NCBI GenBank assembly: GCA_963614875.1
Contig: CAVEFC010000003.1
Location: forward strand, 1 to 64,000
DNA length: 64,000 nt
Reading direction: 5' to 3'
Source of the DNA: CAG-841 sp963614875
GTDB lineage: Bacteria > Bacillota > Clostridia > Oscillospirales > CAG-272
Part shown: positions 16,095 through 23,617 of the stretch, in pieces
How the letters are laid out: every line of letters begins with the position of its first letter
How positions within the stretch are numbered: position 1 is the first letter of the stretch
Made by a program: the position numbers and the translations under genes
Notes under the pieces: model-generated
The model's database searches: none
What the model saw: the letters and a program-made list of their open reading frames with translations, nothing else
What the model was told of the DNA's origin: nothing

Positions 16095-16787
16095 TTATAT
16101 CGCTTCTTTTTCGCGGTACTGCTCTATAACGGATCTGTAAATAAGCTCATAGCCCTGTGAATTCGGATGAATTCCGTCCTCGCATATAAGCCTTTCGTAA
16201 TGATGATCGGCAAGAAACGCGGAGCGGATATCTATAAGCTCCACGCCGACGGCGCGAGCCGTTTTTTCAACCGCTATGCTGAACATTTCCTGATAGCGAT
16301 AGATGGTTTCCACGCTGCCGAGCCACCAGAGAACGTTTTCCGCGCACATTCCGTCCTTTTCGGTTATTTTTTTGAAATATCTTGACGCAACTATCGGCGG
16401 AAGATTCAGCGCGAACACCTTTGCTCCGGACGCCTTTGCCTTTGTCAGAATTCCGGCGTAGTTTTTTTCGAAAAGCGCGGGCGGAGTCTTGCACAGATGC
16501 TCCTCCTCCGGCGCGTCCGATATGCTCTGCCAGTCGAAGTCGCAGTCGTTGCCGCCGACCTCTATGAAAACGGCGTCGCTCGACGCCATATCGCTTTCGC
16601 ATTTTTCTACAAGCGCAAGCGTTCTTTCGGTCACAAAGCCGAACCGCGCGAAGTTTTCAAGCGTGATATCGGTTCTTCCCGTAAGGGTGGTTATGTCCGG
16701 CGCGCCGCCGACGTAACGTCCCGTTTCAGAAAGAACCACTCCTTTTCCGACGGAATCGCCGAAAATGCAGAATTTCAGATTTGCCAT
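16095..16787 (-). CDS. SGNH/GDSL-family hydrolase
   Basis: A 230-aa serine esterase or lipase-like hydrolase without signal peptide. Block I is FGDSVGKG (nucleophilic Ser about residue 10), block III is EVGGNDCDF (Gly/Asn oxyanion residues) and block V is DGIHPNSQGYE (catalytic Asp and His). Family members deacylate sugars, lipids or peptidoglycan O-acetyl groups. The start MANLKFCIFGDS is chosen because the fold begins there and GAGG precedes it; an upstream in-frame start lies inside the neighbour. It lies 50 bp behind the GNAT gene and 25 bp before paralogue 1 of the AI-2E transporters, all on one strand. Confidence 0.88.
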   Translation of the reverse strand: MANLKFCIFGDSVGKGVVLSETGRYVGGAPDITTLTGRTDITLENFARFGFVTERTLALVEKCESDMASSDAVFIEVGGNDCDFDWQSISDAPEEEHLCKTPPALFEKNYAGILTKAKASGAKVFALNLPPIVASRYFKKITEKDGMCAENVLWWLGSVETIYRYQEMFSIAVEKTARAVGVELIDIRSAFLADHHYERLICEDGIHPNSQGYELIYRSVIEQYREKEAI

Positions 16788-16837
16788 TTGTTTACCTCGT
16801 TTATATGTGCTTTCGTGAAGTATAAACCGAGATGCCG

Positions 16838-17314
16838 TCACAGTATTTTTTCCATACCTATTTTCTGGACTCTCAGTCCTATTTTTTCATAGAATCCGAC
16901 GGCGGCTTTGTTGTCCGCCCAGACGTTGAGCGTAACGTTATAGCAGCCTGCGGATTTTGCGTAATCAAGTACATATCCGTAAAGCGCGGTGCCGATGTGA
17001 TGACCGCGGATATTTTCGTCCACACAGAGATCGTCTATATAAAGCGTTTTTATATCGGTCATATTATTGTTTCCGATAAACTGTTTGTGGATACAAAAGG
17101 CGTAGCCGACAACCTCGCCGTCAAGCTCGGCGACAAACACCGGAGTTTTGTCGTCTGCGATTATTTTTTCAAGCTCGCCGTCGGTATATTTTTTCGCTCC
17201 CGCCCTGAAAAGGTCGGGGCGGGCATCGCTGTGAACCTTATGTACCTCATAGAGCAGAACGTCTATTTTCGGTATATCGCGGCTTCCGGCGCGTCTTATT
17301 TTAAGCTCTGACAC
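16838..17314 (-). CDS. GNAT-family N-acetyltransferase
   Basis: A 158-aa acetyl-CoA-dependent acetyltransferase. The start is typical (MSELKIRRAGSRDIPKI). The core strand VFVAELDGEVVGYAF leads to the pyrophosphate-binding loop ENIRGHHIGTALYGY (variant of RxxGxG/A) and the C-terminal VTLNVWADNKAAVGFYEKIGLR. The acceptor is unknown. It is the first gene after tRNA-Arg on the same strand, followed by the SGNH hydrolase. Confidence 0.9.
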   Translation of the reverse strand: MSELKIRRAGSRDIPKIDVLLYEVHKVHSDARPDLFRAGAKKYTDGELEKIIADDKTPVFVAELDGEVVGYAFCIHKQFIGNNNMTDIKTLYIDDLCVDENIRGHHIGTALYGYVLDYAKSAGCYNVTLNVWADNKAAVGFYEKIGLRVQKIGMEKIL

Positions 17315-17344
17315 TTTTTATCATCTCCGTGTATGCGGGTTTTG

Positions 17345-17421
17345 TGGCGCACCCGAGCGGATTCGAACCGCTGACCTACCGCTTAGGAGGCGGTCGCTCT
17401 ATCCTGCTGAGCTACGGATGC
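17345..17421 (-). tRNA. tRNA-Arg (anticodon CCT)
   Basis: On the minus strand a full cloverleaf can be drawn. The acceptor GCATCCG pairs with CGGGTGC, the D arm is TAGCTCAGCAGGATAGAGC, and the anticodon stem ACCGC / GCGGT has loop CTCCTAA (anticodon CCT). The T arm is GCGGTTCGAATCCGC, and the CCA end is encoded. It reads the rare AGG codon. Confidence 0.97.
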
Positions 17422-17648
17422 ATATTGACGGATAATATCCGTCGGAAATTAAAAATATAATGAGTGGAATACGTCAACCTACTCATTAGCTTTACCTACT
17501 TGGCACTGACTTATGGACGTTACCTTTGGCACCGTAATCTTTAACGACGTATGGCCGTCGAAAATATCAAAAACAATCTGAAAGCTTTGACCTTTCTGTA
17601 ATTATTTTTGTTATTATTGAAAAAGAGTTATATTTGTCGGGTTGAAAT
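17422..17648. other. Intergenic region upstream of tRNA-Arg with a palindrome and a direct repeat
   Basis: No coding frame is credible here. A 17-bp perfect palindrome (GACGGATA-A-TATCCGTC, 17427-17443) sits 6 bp before the tRNA. Two related copies of TTACCT..TTGGCAC begin at 17492 and 17520. The rest is AT-rich without a recognised motif. Confidence 0.6.
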
Positions 17649-18986
17649 TTATTTTTTCTTTTTTGAGAAAAGATTTTTTACATGAAGGGCTATATCTCTG
17701 TCGCGGAGGCGGCTTTTTTCCGAAGCTTCCTTCTGCTCCTCGCAAAGAGCGACTCCGTCCTCCGAGGCGTAGTAATCCGTCGTGTCGGAGCTTGCGCCCT
17801 TTTTCTCAAGTCTGGATTTTGTCTTTTCTTTCAGAAGCTCGTGGATAACGTCGAACGTCGGAACGGCGATTATCATTCCGGGCAGACCGAAAAATCCCGC
17901 CATAACCACAAGGGAGGCGAATATCCACATCGCAGGAAGTCCTGTTTTTTCGCCGACGAGCCTGCTGCTGACAAAGTGCGCGTCGAATATGTGCAGAAGC
18001 ACCACGAACAGCAGATACCAGAACATAAGGGAAACGTCCATCGAAGCGATGAAAACTATAAATCCCGAAAGCGCGATGCCCACTATGGGGCCGAATACGG
18101 GAACAAAATTGCAGACGCCGACGATTATGCTTATGAGCGGATAATACGGAACGCCTATCGCCCAGCATCCGCCGAAGCATATTATGCCGACAAACAGCGA
18201 ATCGAGTATTTTTCCGGTGAGAAAGCCTCCGAACTTTTCGTCAACAAGTCCGGCGACCTTTCTTATGCCGCCGTAGGAGCGGTCGGTGCAGAGCGCGCGA
18301 AGCACTTTGTTTGTCTGCGCCGAAAGACGTTCCTTTGCGAAAAGGAAGTATATTGCGAATACGAAGCCGAGAAGCATATCCTTTACGGTGACGACGATAT
18401 TTTTCGCCGCGCCCGCTACCTGCGGAATGACGTTGCGGATAAGCTCATAGGCTTTGTTTATAAGGCTGTTTATATATCCGACGGCGGAGGCGATATATTC
18501 GGAAAATTCGCCGGCGTTGTCGTCAAGGGTTTCGAGCCACGCCTGCACGCTGCCTATATAAAACTTCATTTTGCCTTCAAGATCTTTATATCCCGCCATT
18601 ACCTGCGGAATAAGTATCCATATGAACAGGCAGAAAACAAGCACCACGGCGACGATTGTAACAAGCACGGAAAGCGCGCGCTGAAGCCGTCTTTTGCCGG
18701 GTCTTTCAAGAAAGCCGAAAACGTTCAGCTCGACTTTTTTCATCAGCTTGTTCATAAGATAAGCGAAAAGTATGCCGTAGAATATCGGATTGAAAACGGA
18801 AAGAAATCCGCTTGCGTACTTCCCGAAATCGTGATTGTTCAGAAAGAAGAACACGCAGACAACCGCGAACAGTATGACGAACAGCGCATATACGGCTATC
18901 GTAGTGTATTTTTTATTCCAGCTTATCCTGCGTTTTTTGCCTGTTTCTTCTGTGTTGTTTTCCGGAAGCTCATTTCTTTCGTCCAT
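17649..18986 (-). CDS. AI-2E-family (PerM-like) transporter, paralogue 2
   Basis: A 445-aa membrane protein of the same family as 14789-16069. After a hydrophilic N-terminus (MDERNELPENNTEETGKKRR) it shares WNKKYTTIAVYALFV, FFFLNNHDFGKY and a first hydrophobic block with its paralogue. It also has the conserved block DEKFGGFLTGKILDSLFVG, VCNFVPVFGPIVG and LPAMWIFASLVVMAGFFGLPGMIIAVP. The C-terminal tail is charged and ends KNLFSKKKK. It has its own promoter. Its cargo is unknown; a separate substrate or ion for each copy is inference. Confidence 0.92.
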   Translation of the reverse strand: MDERNELPENNTEETGKKRRISWNKKYTTIAVYALFVILFAVVCVFFFLNNHDFGKYASGFLSVFNPIFYGILFAYLMNKLMKKVELNVFGFLERPGKRRLQRALSVLVTIVAVVLVFCLFIWILIPQVMAGYKDLEGKMKFYIGSVQAWLETLDDNAGEFSEYIASAVGYINSLINKAYELIRNVIPQVAGAAKNIVVTVKDMLLGFVFAIYFLFAKERLSAQTNKVLRALCTDRSYGGIRKVAGLVDEKFGGFLTGKILDSLFVGIICFGGCWAIGVPYYPLISIIVGVCNFVPVFGPIVGIALSGFIVFIASMDVSLMFWYLLFVVLLHIFDAHFVSSRLVGEKTGLPAMWIFASLVVMAGFFGLPGMIIAVPTFDVIHELLKEKTKSRLEKKGASSDTTDYYASEDGVALCEEQKEASEKSRLRDRDIALHVKNLFSKKKK

Positions 18987-19047
18987 GCGCGTATCCTCCT
19001 TTCGCAGCGGGCAGAATATAAAACCATATCAGACCATACCAATCTTA

Positions 19048-19076
19048 ATTCTATACTATATATCAATTTTCGTCAA
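19048..19076 (-). promoter_or_regulatory. Promoter of AI-2E-family paralogue 2
   Basis: -35 TTGACG (19071-19076) and -10 TAGAAT (19048-19053) with a 17-bp spacer, about 60 bp upstream of the start codon. Confidence 0.7.
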
Positions 19077-19242
19077 GTAAAAAGTCGAATTTAATTTGTA
19101 ACAAAATTGTTTCACAACGACGCTCGTCGTGGGGCAATGCAAAAGCGTTTATAGGAAATTATTGCCACGCGACCGCGCGCCTATTCGGGCGGACGGCGGA
19201 TTTTTTGTCGGCCGCGGGAAAAAGCTTTCCGCAAGCAAAAGC

Positions 19243-19269
19243 AAAAACGCAGGCGTCACCTGCGTTTTT
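19243..19269 (-). terminator. Terminator after mntP
   Basis: A perfect 11-bp stem (AAAAACGCAGG with CCTGCGTTTTT) has a 5-base loop. It is symmetrical, so active in either direction, and lies 10 bp beyond the mntP stop. The ~170 bp between it and the paralogue-2 promoter hold no gene I can support. Confidence 0.85.
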
Positions 19270-19278
19270 CGCTGTATA

Positions 19279-19866
19279 TCAGAACGGCAGATTTATTATG
19301 CCGAGGTCTTCAAGCAGTATTTTTGCGCCGATGAGTATAAGAATTATACCGCCGGCAAGCTCTGCCTTTGACTTGTATTTCGCACCGAAGAAATTTCCCA
19401 CAAGCAGTCCGAGCATTGATATTATGCAGGTCACGACGCCTATCGCTATCGCGGAATAAAGGAAAGTGCTTTTATCCATTCCGCTTAATGCAAACGAAAC
19501 TCCGACGGCGAGCGCGTCTATCGAGGTCGCGACGGCGAGAACGAGCATCGTCCCGACGGAAAACGACGAATTTTTTTCTTCTGCGGGTTCTTCCTTCGAG
19601 AGCGCTTCGCGTATCATATTCACGCCGATTATCAGAAGAAGTCCGAAGGCTATCCAATGGTCGAAAGTTTTTATGTATTTTTCAAACTGCTTGCCGAGAA
19701 AATATCCTATCGTGGGCATCAGCGCCTGAAATATTCCGAAATAAAGCCCGACCGCGAGCAGATGAGAGATTTTTACCTTTCTTACCGAAAGTCCTTTGCA
19801 TATGGAAACCGCAAAAGCGTCCATAGAAAGAGCGACGGCTATAACCAATACGTCGAAAATACCCAA
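19279..19866 (-). CDS. mntP: Manganese efflux pump MntP
   Basis: A 195-aa, six-helix membrane protein that exports Mn2+. It contains two repeats with the family motifs: ALSMDAFAVSICKGL at the start and TSIDALAVGVSFAL in the second half, whose Asp residues are needed for Mn2+ export. The central loop is charged (EALSKEEPAEEKNSS). I choose the TTG at 19866 (LGIFDVLVIAV) because CAGGAGG lies 8-9 bases upstream and the first helix starts here; the longer frame has no ribosome binding site. No yybP-ykoY manganese riboswitch fits between the promoter and this start. Confidence 0.93.
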   Translation of the reverse strand: MGIFDVLVIAVALSMDAFAVSICKGLSVRKVKISHLLAVGLYFGIFQALMPTIGYFLGKQFEKYIKTFDHWIAFGLLLIIGVNMIREALSKEEPAEEKNSSFSVGTMLVLAVATSIDALAVGVSFALSGMDKSTFLYSAIAIGVVTCIISMLGLLVGNFFGAKYKSKAELAGGIILILIGAKILLEDLGIINLPF

Positions 19867-19904
19867 ATTATCGTCCTCCTGCGAAAAAAATCGCTTGTCT
19901 AAGC

Positions 19905-19933
19905 AATATAGCATATTAAAATGCAAAAGTCAA
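19905..19933 (-). promoter_or_regulatory. Promoter of mntP
   Basis: -35 TTGACT (19928-19933) and -10 TATATT (19905-19910) with a 17-bp spacer. Confidence 0.75.
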
Positions 19934-19951
19934 TATTCCCGAAAATAAAAA

Positions 19952-19980
19952 TTGACATATGAACTCCGCAATGATAAAAT
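19952..19980 (+). promoter_or_regulatory. Promoter of malQ
   Basis: -35 TTGACA (19952-19957) and -10 TAAAAT (19975-19980), 17-bp spacer, divergent from mntP. Confidence 0.75.
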
Positions 19981-20017
19981 GATATAAGATTTTTGTTTTC
20001 GGAAAGGTCTTTTTGTT

Positions 20018-21451
20018 ATGAAAAAAAGCGGTGTACTTATGCCGGTGTTTTCGTTGCCGTTCCCTTACGGCATAGGAACGCTCGGCAAAGGAGCATATAA
20101 ATTTGCCGATTGGCTGAAAGCGTCGGGAGCGGCGATATGGCAGGTGCTTCCTGTCGGGCCTACCGGCTACGGCGATTCGCCCTATCAGAGCTTTTCGTCA
20201 TTTGCGGGAAATCCGTATTTCATAGATCCCGATATGCTTTGTGAGGACGGAATTCTTCAGGAAAAGGATCTGCCCCGAAAAATTCCCGAAGGAATGGCGA
20301 TAGATTACGGAGCGCTGTACGTTTCAAGGCGGAAGATGCTGCGCGCGGCATACGAACATTCGGGAAAAAGACTGAAGGGCGAAACCGATGAGTTTCTTTC
20401 ATCGCACCCCGACATACGCGATTACGCGCTGTTTATGGCGCTTAAGGACAGATTCGGCGGAAAATGCTGGCACGATTTTCCCAAGTGCCTTGTCCGCAGG
20501 GAAAAGGCTGCGCTGGAAAAATACAAAAAGCTTCTTGCCGACAGAACGGATTATTATGTTTTTGAGCAGTATCTGTTTTTCTCGCAGTGGAAAAAGCTGC
20601 GCGGATACGTCAATTCTCTCGGAATTGAGATACTCGGCGATATGCCGATATATGTGGCGCCGGATTCGGCTGACGTGTGGGCAAATCACAGAAGCTTTCA
20701 GCTTGACGGCGACCGCCGTCCGAGCTTTGTCGCGGGAGTTCCGCCGGATTATTTTTCGCAGGACGGTCAGAAGTGGGGGAATCCCCTTTACGATTGGAAA
20801 TATATGAAAAATCACGGGTATGAATTTTTCATCCGCAGGGCAAGGGCGGCGTCCGAGCTTTTCGATACGGTGCGTCTTGACCATTTCATAGGCTTTGCCA
20901 ATTATTACAGCGTACAGCCCGACGCTCCCGACGCAAAAAACGGTTTCTGGCGCGACGGACCGGGGAAAAGTCTTTTTGCGACGATAGAAAAAGAGGTTCC
21001 CTCGCTCGGACTTGTGGCTGAGGATCTCGGCATAATTTCCGACAAGGTGATAAAGCTTCTCAAAAGCACGGGATATCCGTCGATGCGGGTGATACAGTTT
21101 GCCTTCGGCGACGACAAAACGAATATGCATCTGCCGGAAAACGTGAGAAAAAACACGTTTTATTACACCGGAACGCACGATAATCCGACGACGCTTTCGT
21201 GGTGGAACGCTCTTTCGGATGGCGACAGATCGCGCGTGGCGGAAATGCTCGGCAGAAAGCGGATAAAAGCTCCCGACACGTTTATAAAAGCCGTTATGAA
21301 TTCGCGCGCGGAAACGGCGATGATACCGATGTGGGATATACTTTCTCTCGGCGACGGGGGCAGAGTGAACCGTCCCGGGACAACGGGCGGAAACTGGACG
21401 TGGCGTATGGAAAAAATCCCGTGCGAGCCCTTCGATCTTTCGCGCGGATAA
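20018..21451 (+). CDS. malQ: 4-alpha-glucanotransferase (amylomaltase, GH77)
   Basis: Moves alpha-1,4-glucan segments between maltodextrins, releasing glucose that the glucokinase at 8838-9797 could phosphorylate. The 477 aa begin KKSGVLMPVFSLPFPYGIGTLG and contain the GH77 catalytic blocks: VRLDHFIGF (nucleophile Asp, about residue 287), LVAEDLGII (acid/base Glu, about 334) and GTHDNPTTLSWW (about 386). There is no signal peptide, so it is cytoplasmic. It is monocistronic. Its 3' end is 1 bp from the convergent DUF4363 gene, with no terminator between them. Confidence 0.96.
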   Translation: MKKSGVLMPVFSLPFPYGIGTLGKGAYKFADWLKASGAAIWQVLPVGPTGYGDSPYQSFSSFAGNPYFIDPDMLCEDGILQEKDLPRKIPEGMAIDYGALYVSRRKMLRAAYEHSGKRLKGETDEFLSSHPDIRDYALFMALKDRFGGKCWHDFPKCLVRREKAALEKYKKLLADRTDYYVFEQYLFFSQWKKLRGYVNSLGIEILGDMPIYVAPDSADVWANHRSFQLDGDRRPSFVAGVPPDYFSQDGQKWGNPLYDWKYMKNHGYEFFIRRARAASELFDTVRLDHFIGFANYYSVQPDAPDAKNGFWRDGPGKSLFATIEKEVPSLGLVAEDLGIISDKVIKLLKSTGYPSMRVIQFAFGDDKTNMHLPENVRKNTFYYTGTHDNPTTLSWWNALSDGDRSRVAEMLGRKRIKAPDTFIKAVMNSRAETAMIPMWDILSLGDGGRVNRPGTTGGNWTWRMEKIPCEPFDLSRG

Positions 21452-21452
21452 G

Positions 21453-21839
21453 CTACATTATGCTGCCGATGTCAAAGCTTTCGAGCTTTTTCAGGCGCAT
21501 AAGACAATCCTTGAATTTCAGGGCGGCGGTGACAAACGATTCACCGTCGCCGTTTTTGGCGGCGGCGTAAAGCTCGGCTATCGCGTCGTCCGCGCGGTCG
21601 ATATGACTGTAGCCTATCGTGCAGGCGAATTTGTCTATCGTTTTATCCCATAAATCCCACAGGGCTTGAGTTTTTTCAAGCGCTGAGGGAATGTCGGCGT
21701 CAAAATCCTCTCTGCTCTGCGGCAGCGCTCGGACGGCTTCGAGCATTTCGTCCGAGCGGGAGCATATATACGCCGAATTGAATATCGTAAAGGTCAGCAC
21801 CGCGCACAAAAGCAGAACAGATACTGTAAACGTTTTCAT
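21453..21839 (-). CDS. DUF4363-like protein, membrane-anchored
   Basis: A 128-aa protein with one N-terminal hydrophobic helix (VSVLLLCAVLTFTIFNSAYI) and a helical extracytoplasmic part (EALRALPQSREDFD-type sequence, WDLWDKTIDKFACTIGYSHID). Size, topology and its place directly after a DUF421 gene match DUF4363, a family regularly paired with YetF-like proteins. It overlaps the upstream DUF421 gene by 4 bp (21836-21839). Function unknown; the pairing suggests they work at the same membrane site. Confidence 0.75.
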   Translation of the reverse strand: MKTFTVSVLLLCAVLTFTIFNSAYICSRSDEMLEAVRALPQSREDFDADIPSALEKTQALWDLWDKTIDKFACTIGYSHIDRADDAIAELYAAAKNGDGESFVTAALKFKDCLMRLKKLESFDIGSIM

Positions 21840-22480
21840 TTTGTCTCCTTTTTGTAGACGGTTACGGCGTCGCCGTCGTCAACGGTCATAAGAAATACCG
21901 TTTTTATATCGCGTATTTTTTTATCGGCGAGAATTTTTCCGAGCCATTTTTCGTCCCTGCCGATATCCTTCAGAACGTAGCTTATTATGTGACCGTCAAC
22001 AATTACGGGGTGAGCGATGCCCGTGACGGTCGGCGCGTTTTCAAGCGGAAAAACGGACAGCTGTCCGTTCGGCTCGAATATCGCGTAATCGACGACGGAA
22101 GGCGACGGGGCGTCCTTCAACCGAAGCTGACAGAAAAGATCCTCCACGCTCATTCTCATTTTAGCCATCTCCTTCTGAACGGGCTTTCCGTTACGGACGA
22201 CGACGCTCGGCTTGCCTTCGAGAATTTTTTTGATTATCGCGGATTTTGTCGAGAGAAACGACGCGATGACTTCAAGACAGAGAATCACCGTTATGGGAAC
22301 TATCGCGTGAAGAAGGGGAATGTTGCTGTCCGTTACGGGATTTGACGCTATTTCGCTTATGAGAAACGCGGTTATCAGCTCCGACACCTGAAGCTGACCT
22401 ATCTGTCTTTTGCCCGTAAAACGCATCATTGCTATCAGAATTACGTAAATAAGAACCGTCCGAACGAATATCGAAGCCAT
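21836..22480 (-). CDS. DUF421 (YetF-like) membrane protein
   Basis: A 214-aa protein with three N-terminal membrane helices (TVLIYVILIAMMRFTGKRQIGQLQ, where GKRQIGQL is a family hallmark, and VSELITAFLISEIA). A cytoplasmic domain follows with KPSVVVRNGKPVQKEM and VEDLFCQLRLK. YetF-type proteins are linked to spore or envelope stress phenotypes in Bacillus; the molecular function is not established. ATG at 22480 has GGAGG directly upstream. It is translationally coupled to the DUF4363 gene. Confidence 0.88.
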   Translation of the reverse strand: MASIFVRTVLIYVILIAMMRFTGKRQIGQLQVSELITAFLISEIASNPVTDSNIPLLHAIVPITVILCLEVIASFLSTKSAIIKKILEGKPSVVVRNGKPVQKEMAKMRMSVEDLFCQLRLKDAPSPSVVDYAIFEPNGQLSVFPLENAPTVTGIAHPVIVDGHIISYVLKDIGRDEKWLGKILADKKIRDIKTVFLMTVDDGDAVTVYKKETK

Positions 22481-22539
22481 ATTTCCTCCGCAAAAAAGAG
22501 CTTTTTTATTATGTTTACGAAAAAAACATAAAATATTTA

Positions 22540-22568
22540 TTGAAAATAGTATCGATATAGGATATAAT
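22540..22568 (+). promoter_or_regulatory. Promoter of hprK-DUF2232-gdpP
   Basis: -35 TTGAAA (22540-22545) and -10 TATAAT (22563-22568) with a 17-bp spacer, about 70 bp before hprK. Confidence 0.75.
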
Positions 22569-22636
22569 TAACTTGCATTATTTTATAAACGTCTGCGCAG
22601 ATGCTTTTTTGCGCGGCGAACGTGAAGGGATAACAT

Positions 22637-23617
22637 ATGAACATTGACGGAAACGGTATGGAATACGCTGTCGGCGAATACAGCGTCGAGCTGAAAAAAA
22701 TCGCCGACGAATTCAGGCTTGAAAAAATATATGTTCCGGAGGGCTGGGAAAAGAAGCCCGTAAAAAGCTCCGACGTAAGCCGCCCGGGACTTGCGCTCGG
22801 CGGATTTTTCGATTGCTTCGATCACAAGCGTATTCAGCTTGTGGGCAACGCCGAATCGGAATATCTCGGCTCGGTGACCTCCGAAGAAAGAAAAAAGAAG
22901 TCCGAGGCGCTTTTTGAAAAGGGAATTCCAGCGCTCATAGTCACGACGGAGCTTCCCGTTTTTGACGAAATGCTCGCCGCCGCGGAAAAATATTCCGTTC
23001 CGGTGTTCCGCACGCCTCAGAAATCGTCGGAATTTCAGGCGGCGCTCATAGCGGCGCTCAATATTTACCTCGCGCCGAGAATAACACGTCACGGCGTGCT
23101 TGTCGAGGTCTACGGCGAGGGAATACTTATGCTCGGCGAAAGCGGAGTTGGCAAAAGCGAAACGGCGATAGAGCTTGTAAAGCGCGGTCACAGATTTATC
23201 GCGGACGACGCCGTTGAGATAAAAAAGGTTTCGGCAAAGACGCTTGTAGGCTCCGCGCCGGAAATAATAAGACACTTTATAGAGCTTCGCGGAATAGGAA
23301 TAGTCGACGTCCGCAGGCTTTTCGGTATGGGCGCCGTAAAGGAAACGGAAAAAATAGATATGGTCATAAAGCTCGAGCAGTGGGACAAGAACAAAATCTA
23401 TGACAGGCTCGGTCTTGAACAGGAAACGACGAACATTCTCGGAATAGAAGTCCCGACGACGACAATCCCCGTAAGACCGGGAAGAAACCTTGCGATTATT
23501 CTTGAAATAGCCGCAATGAACAACCGTCAGAAAAAGATGGGCTACAACACTGCCGAGGAATTCAACAAACGAATGAACAAGCTCCTTTCGGGAGGGGCAG
23601 AGGAGAACAATGAATAA
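22637..23617 (+). CDS. hprK: HPr kinase/phosphorylase
   Basis: Phosphorylates and dephosphorylates Ser-46 of HPr, the switch for carbon catabolite repression by CcpA in Firmicutes. The 326 aa have an N-terminal domain (to about 130). The kinase domain carries the Walker A GESGVGKS at about residue 168, the adjacent IADDAVEI, and the HPrK signature LRGIGIVDVRRLFGMGAV. The start has AAGGGAT upstream. It overlaps the following DUF2232 gene by 8 bp. Neither ptsH nor ptsI lies in the window, and lgt, its common partner, is absent. Confidence 0.97.
   Translation: MNIDGNGMEYAVGEYSVELKKIADEFRLEKIYVPEGWEKKPVKSSDVSRPGLALGGFFDCFDHKRIQLVGNAESEYLGSVTSEERKKKSEALFEKGIPALIVTTELPVFDEMLAAAEKYSVPVFRTPQKSSEFQAALIAALNIYLAPRITRHGVLVEVYGEGILMLGESGVGKSETAIELVKRGHRFIADDAVEIKKVSAKTLVGSAPEIIRHFIELRGIGIVDVRRLFGMGAVKETEKIDMVIKLEQWDKNKIYDRLGLEQETTNILGIEVPTTTIPVRPGRNLAIILEIAAMNNRQKKMGYNTAEEFNKRMNKLLSGGAEENNE

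Noticed and set aside
14789..18986. A quorum-sensing (autoinducer-2 export) locus
   Set aside because: The family name is historical. There is no luxS, lsr gene or sensor kinase in the window, and many members are ion transporters.
19094..19240. A degraded gene or mobile-element remnant between AI-2E paralogue 2 and mntP
   Set aside because: Only a short ACGACG/CGTCGT hairpin and GC-rich sequence are visible. No frame, terminal repeats or target duplication supports a call.
19867..19933. A yybP-ykoY manganese riboswitch before mntP
   Set aside because: The promoter -10 is only about 40 bp from the TTG start and no conserved manganese-riboswitch loops are present.
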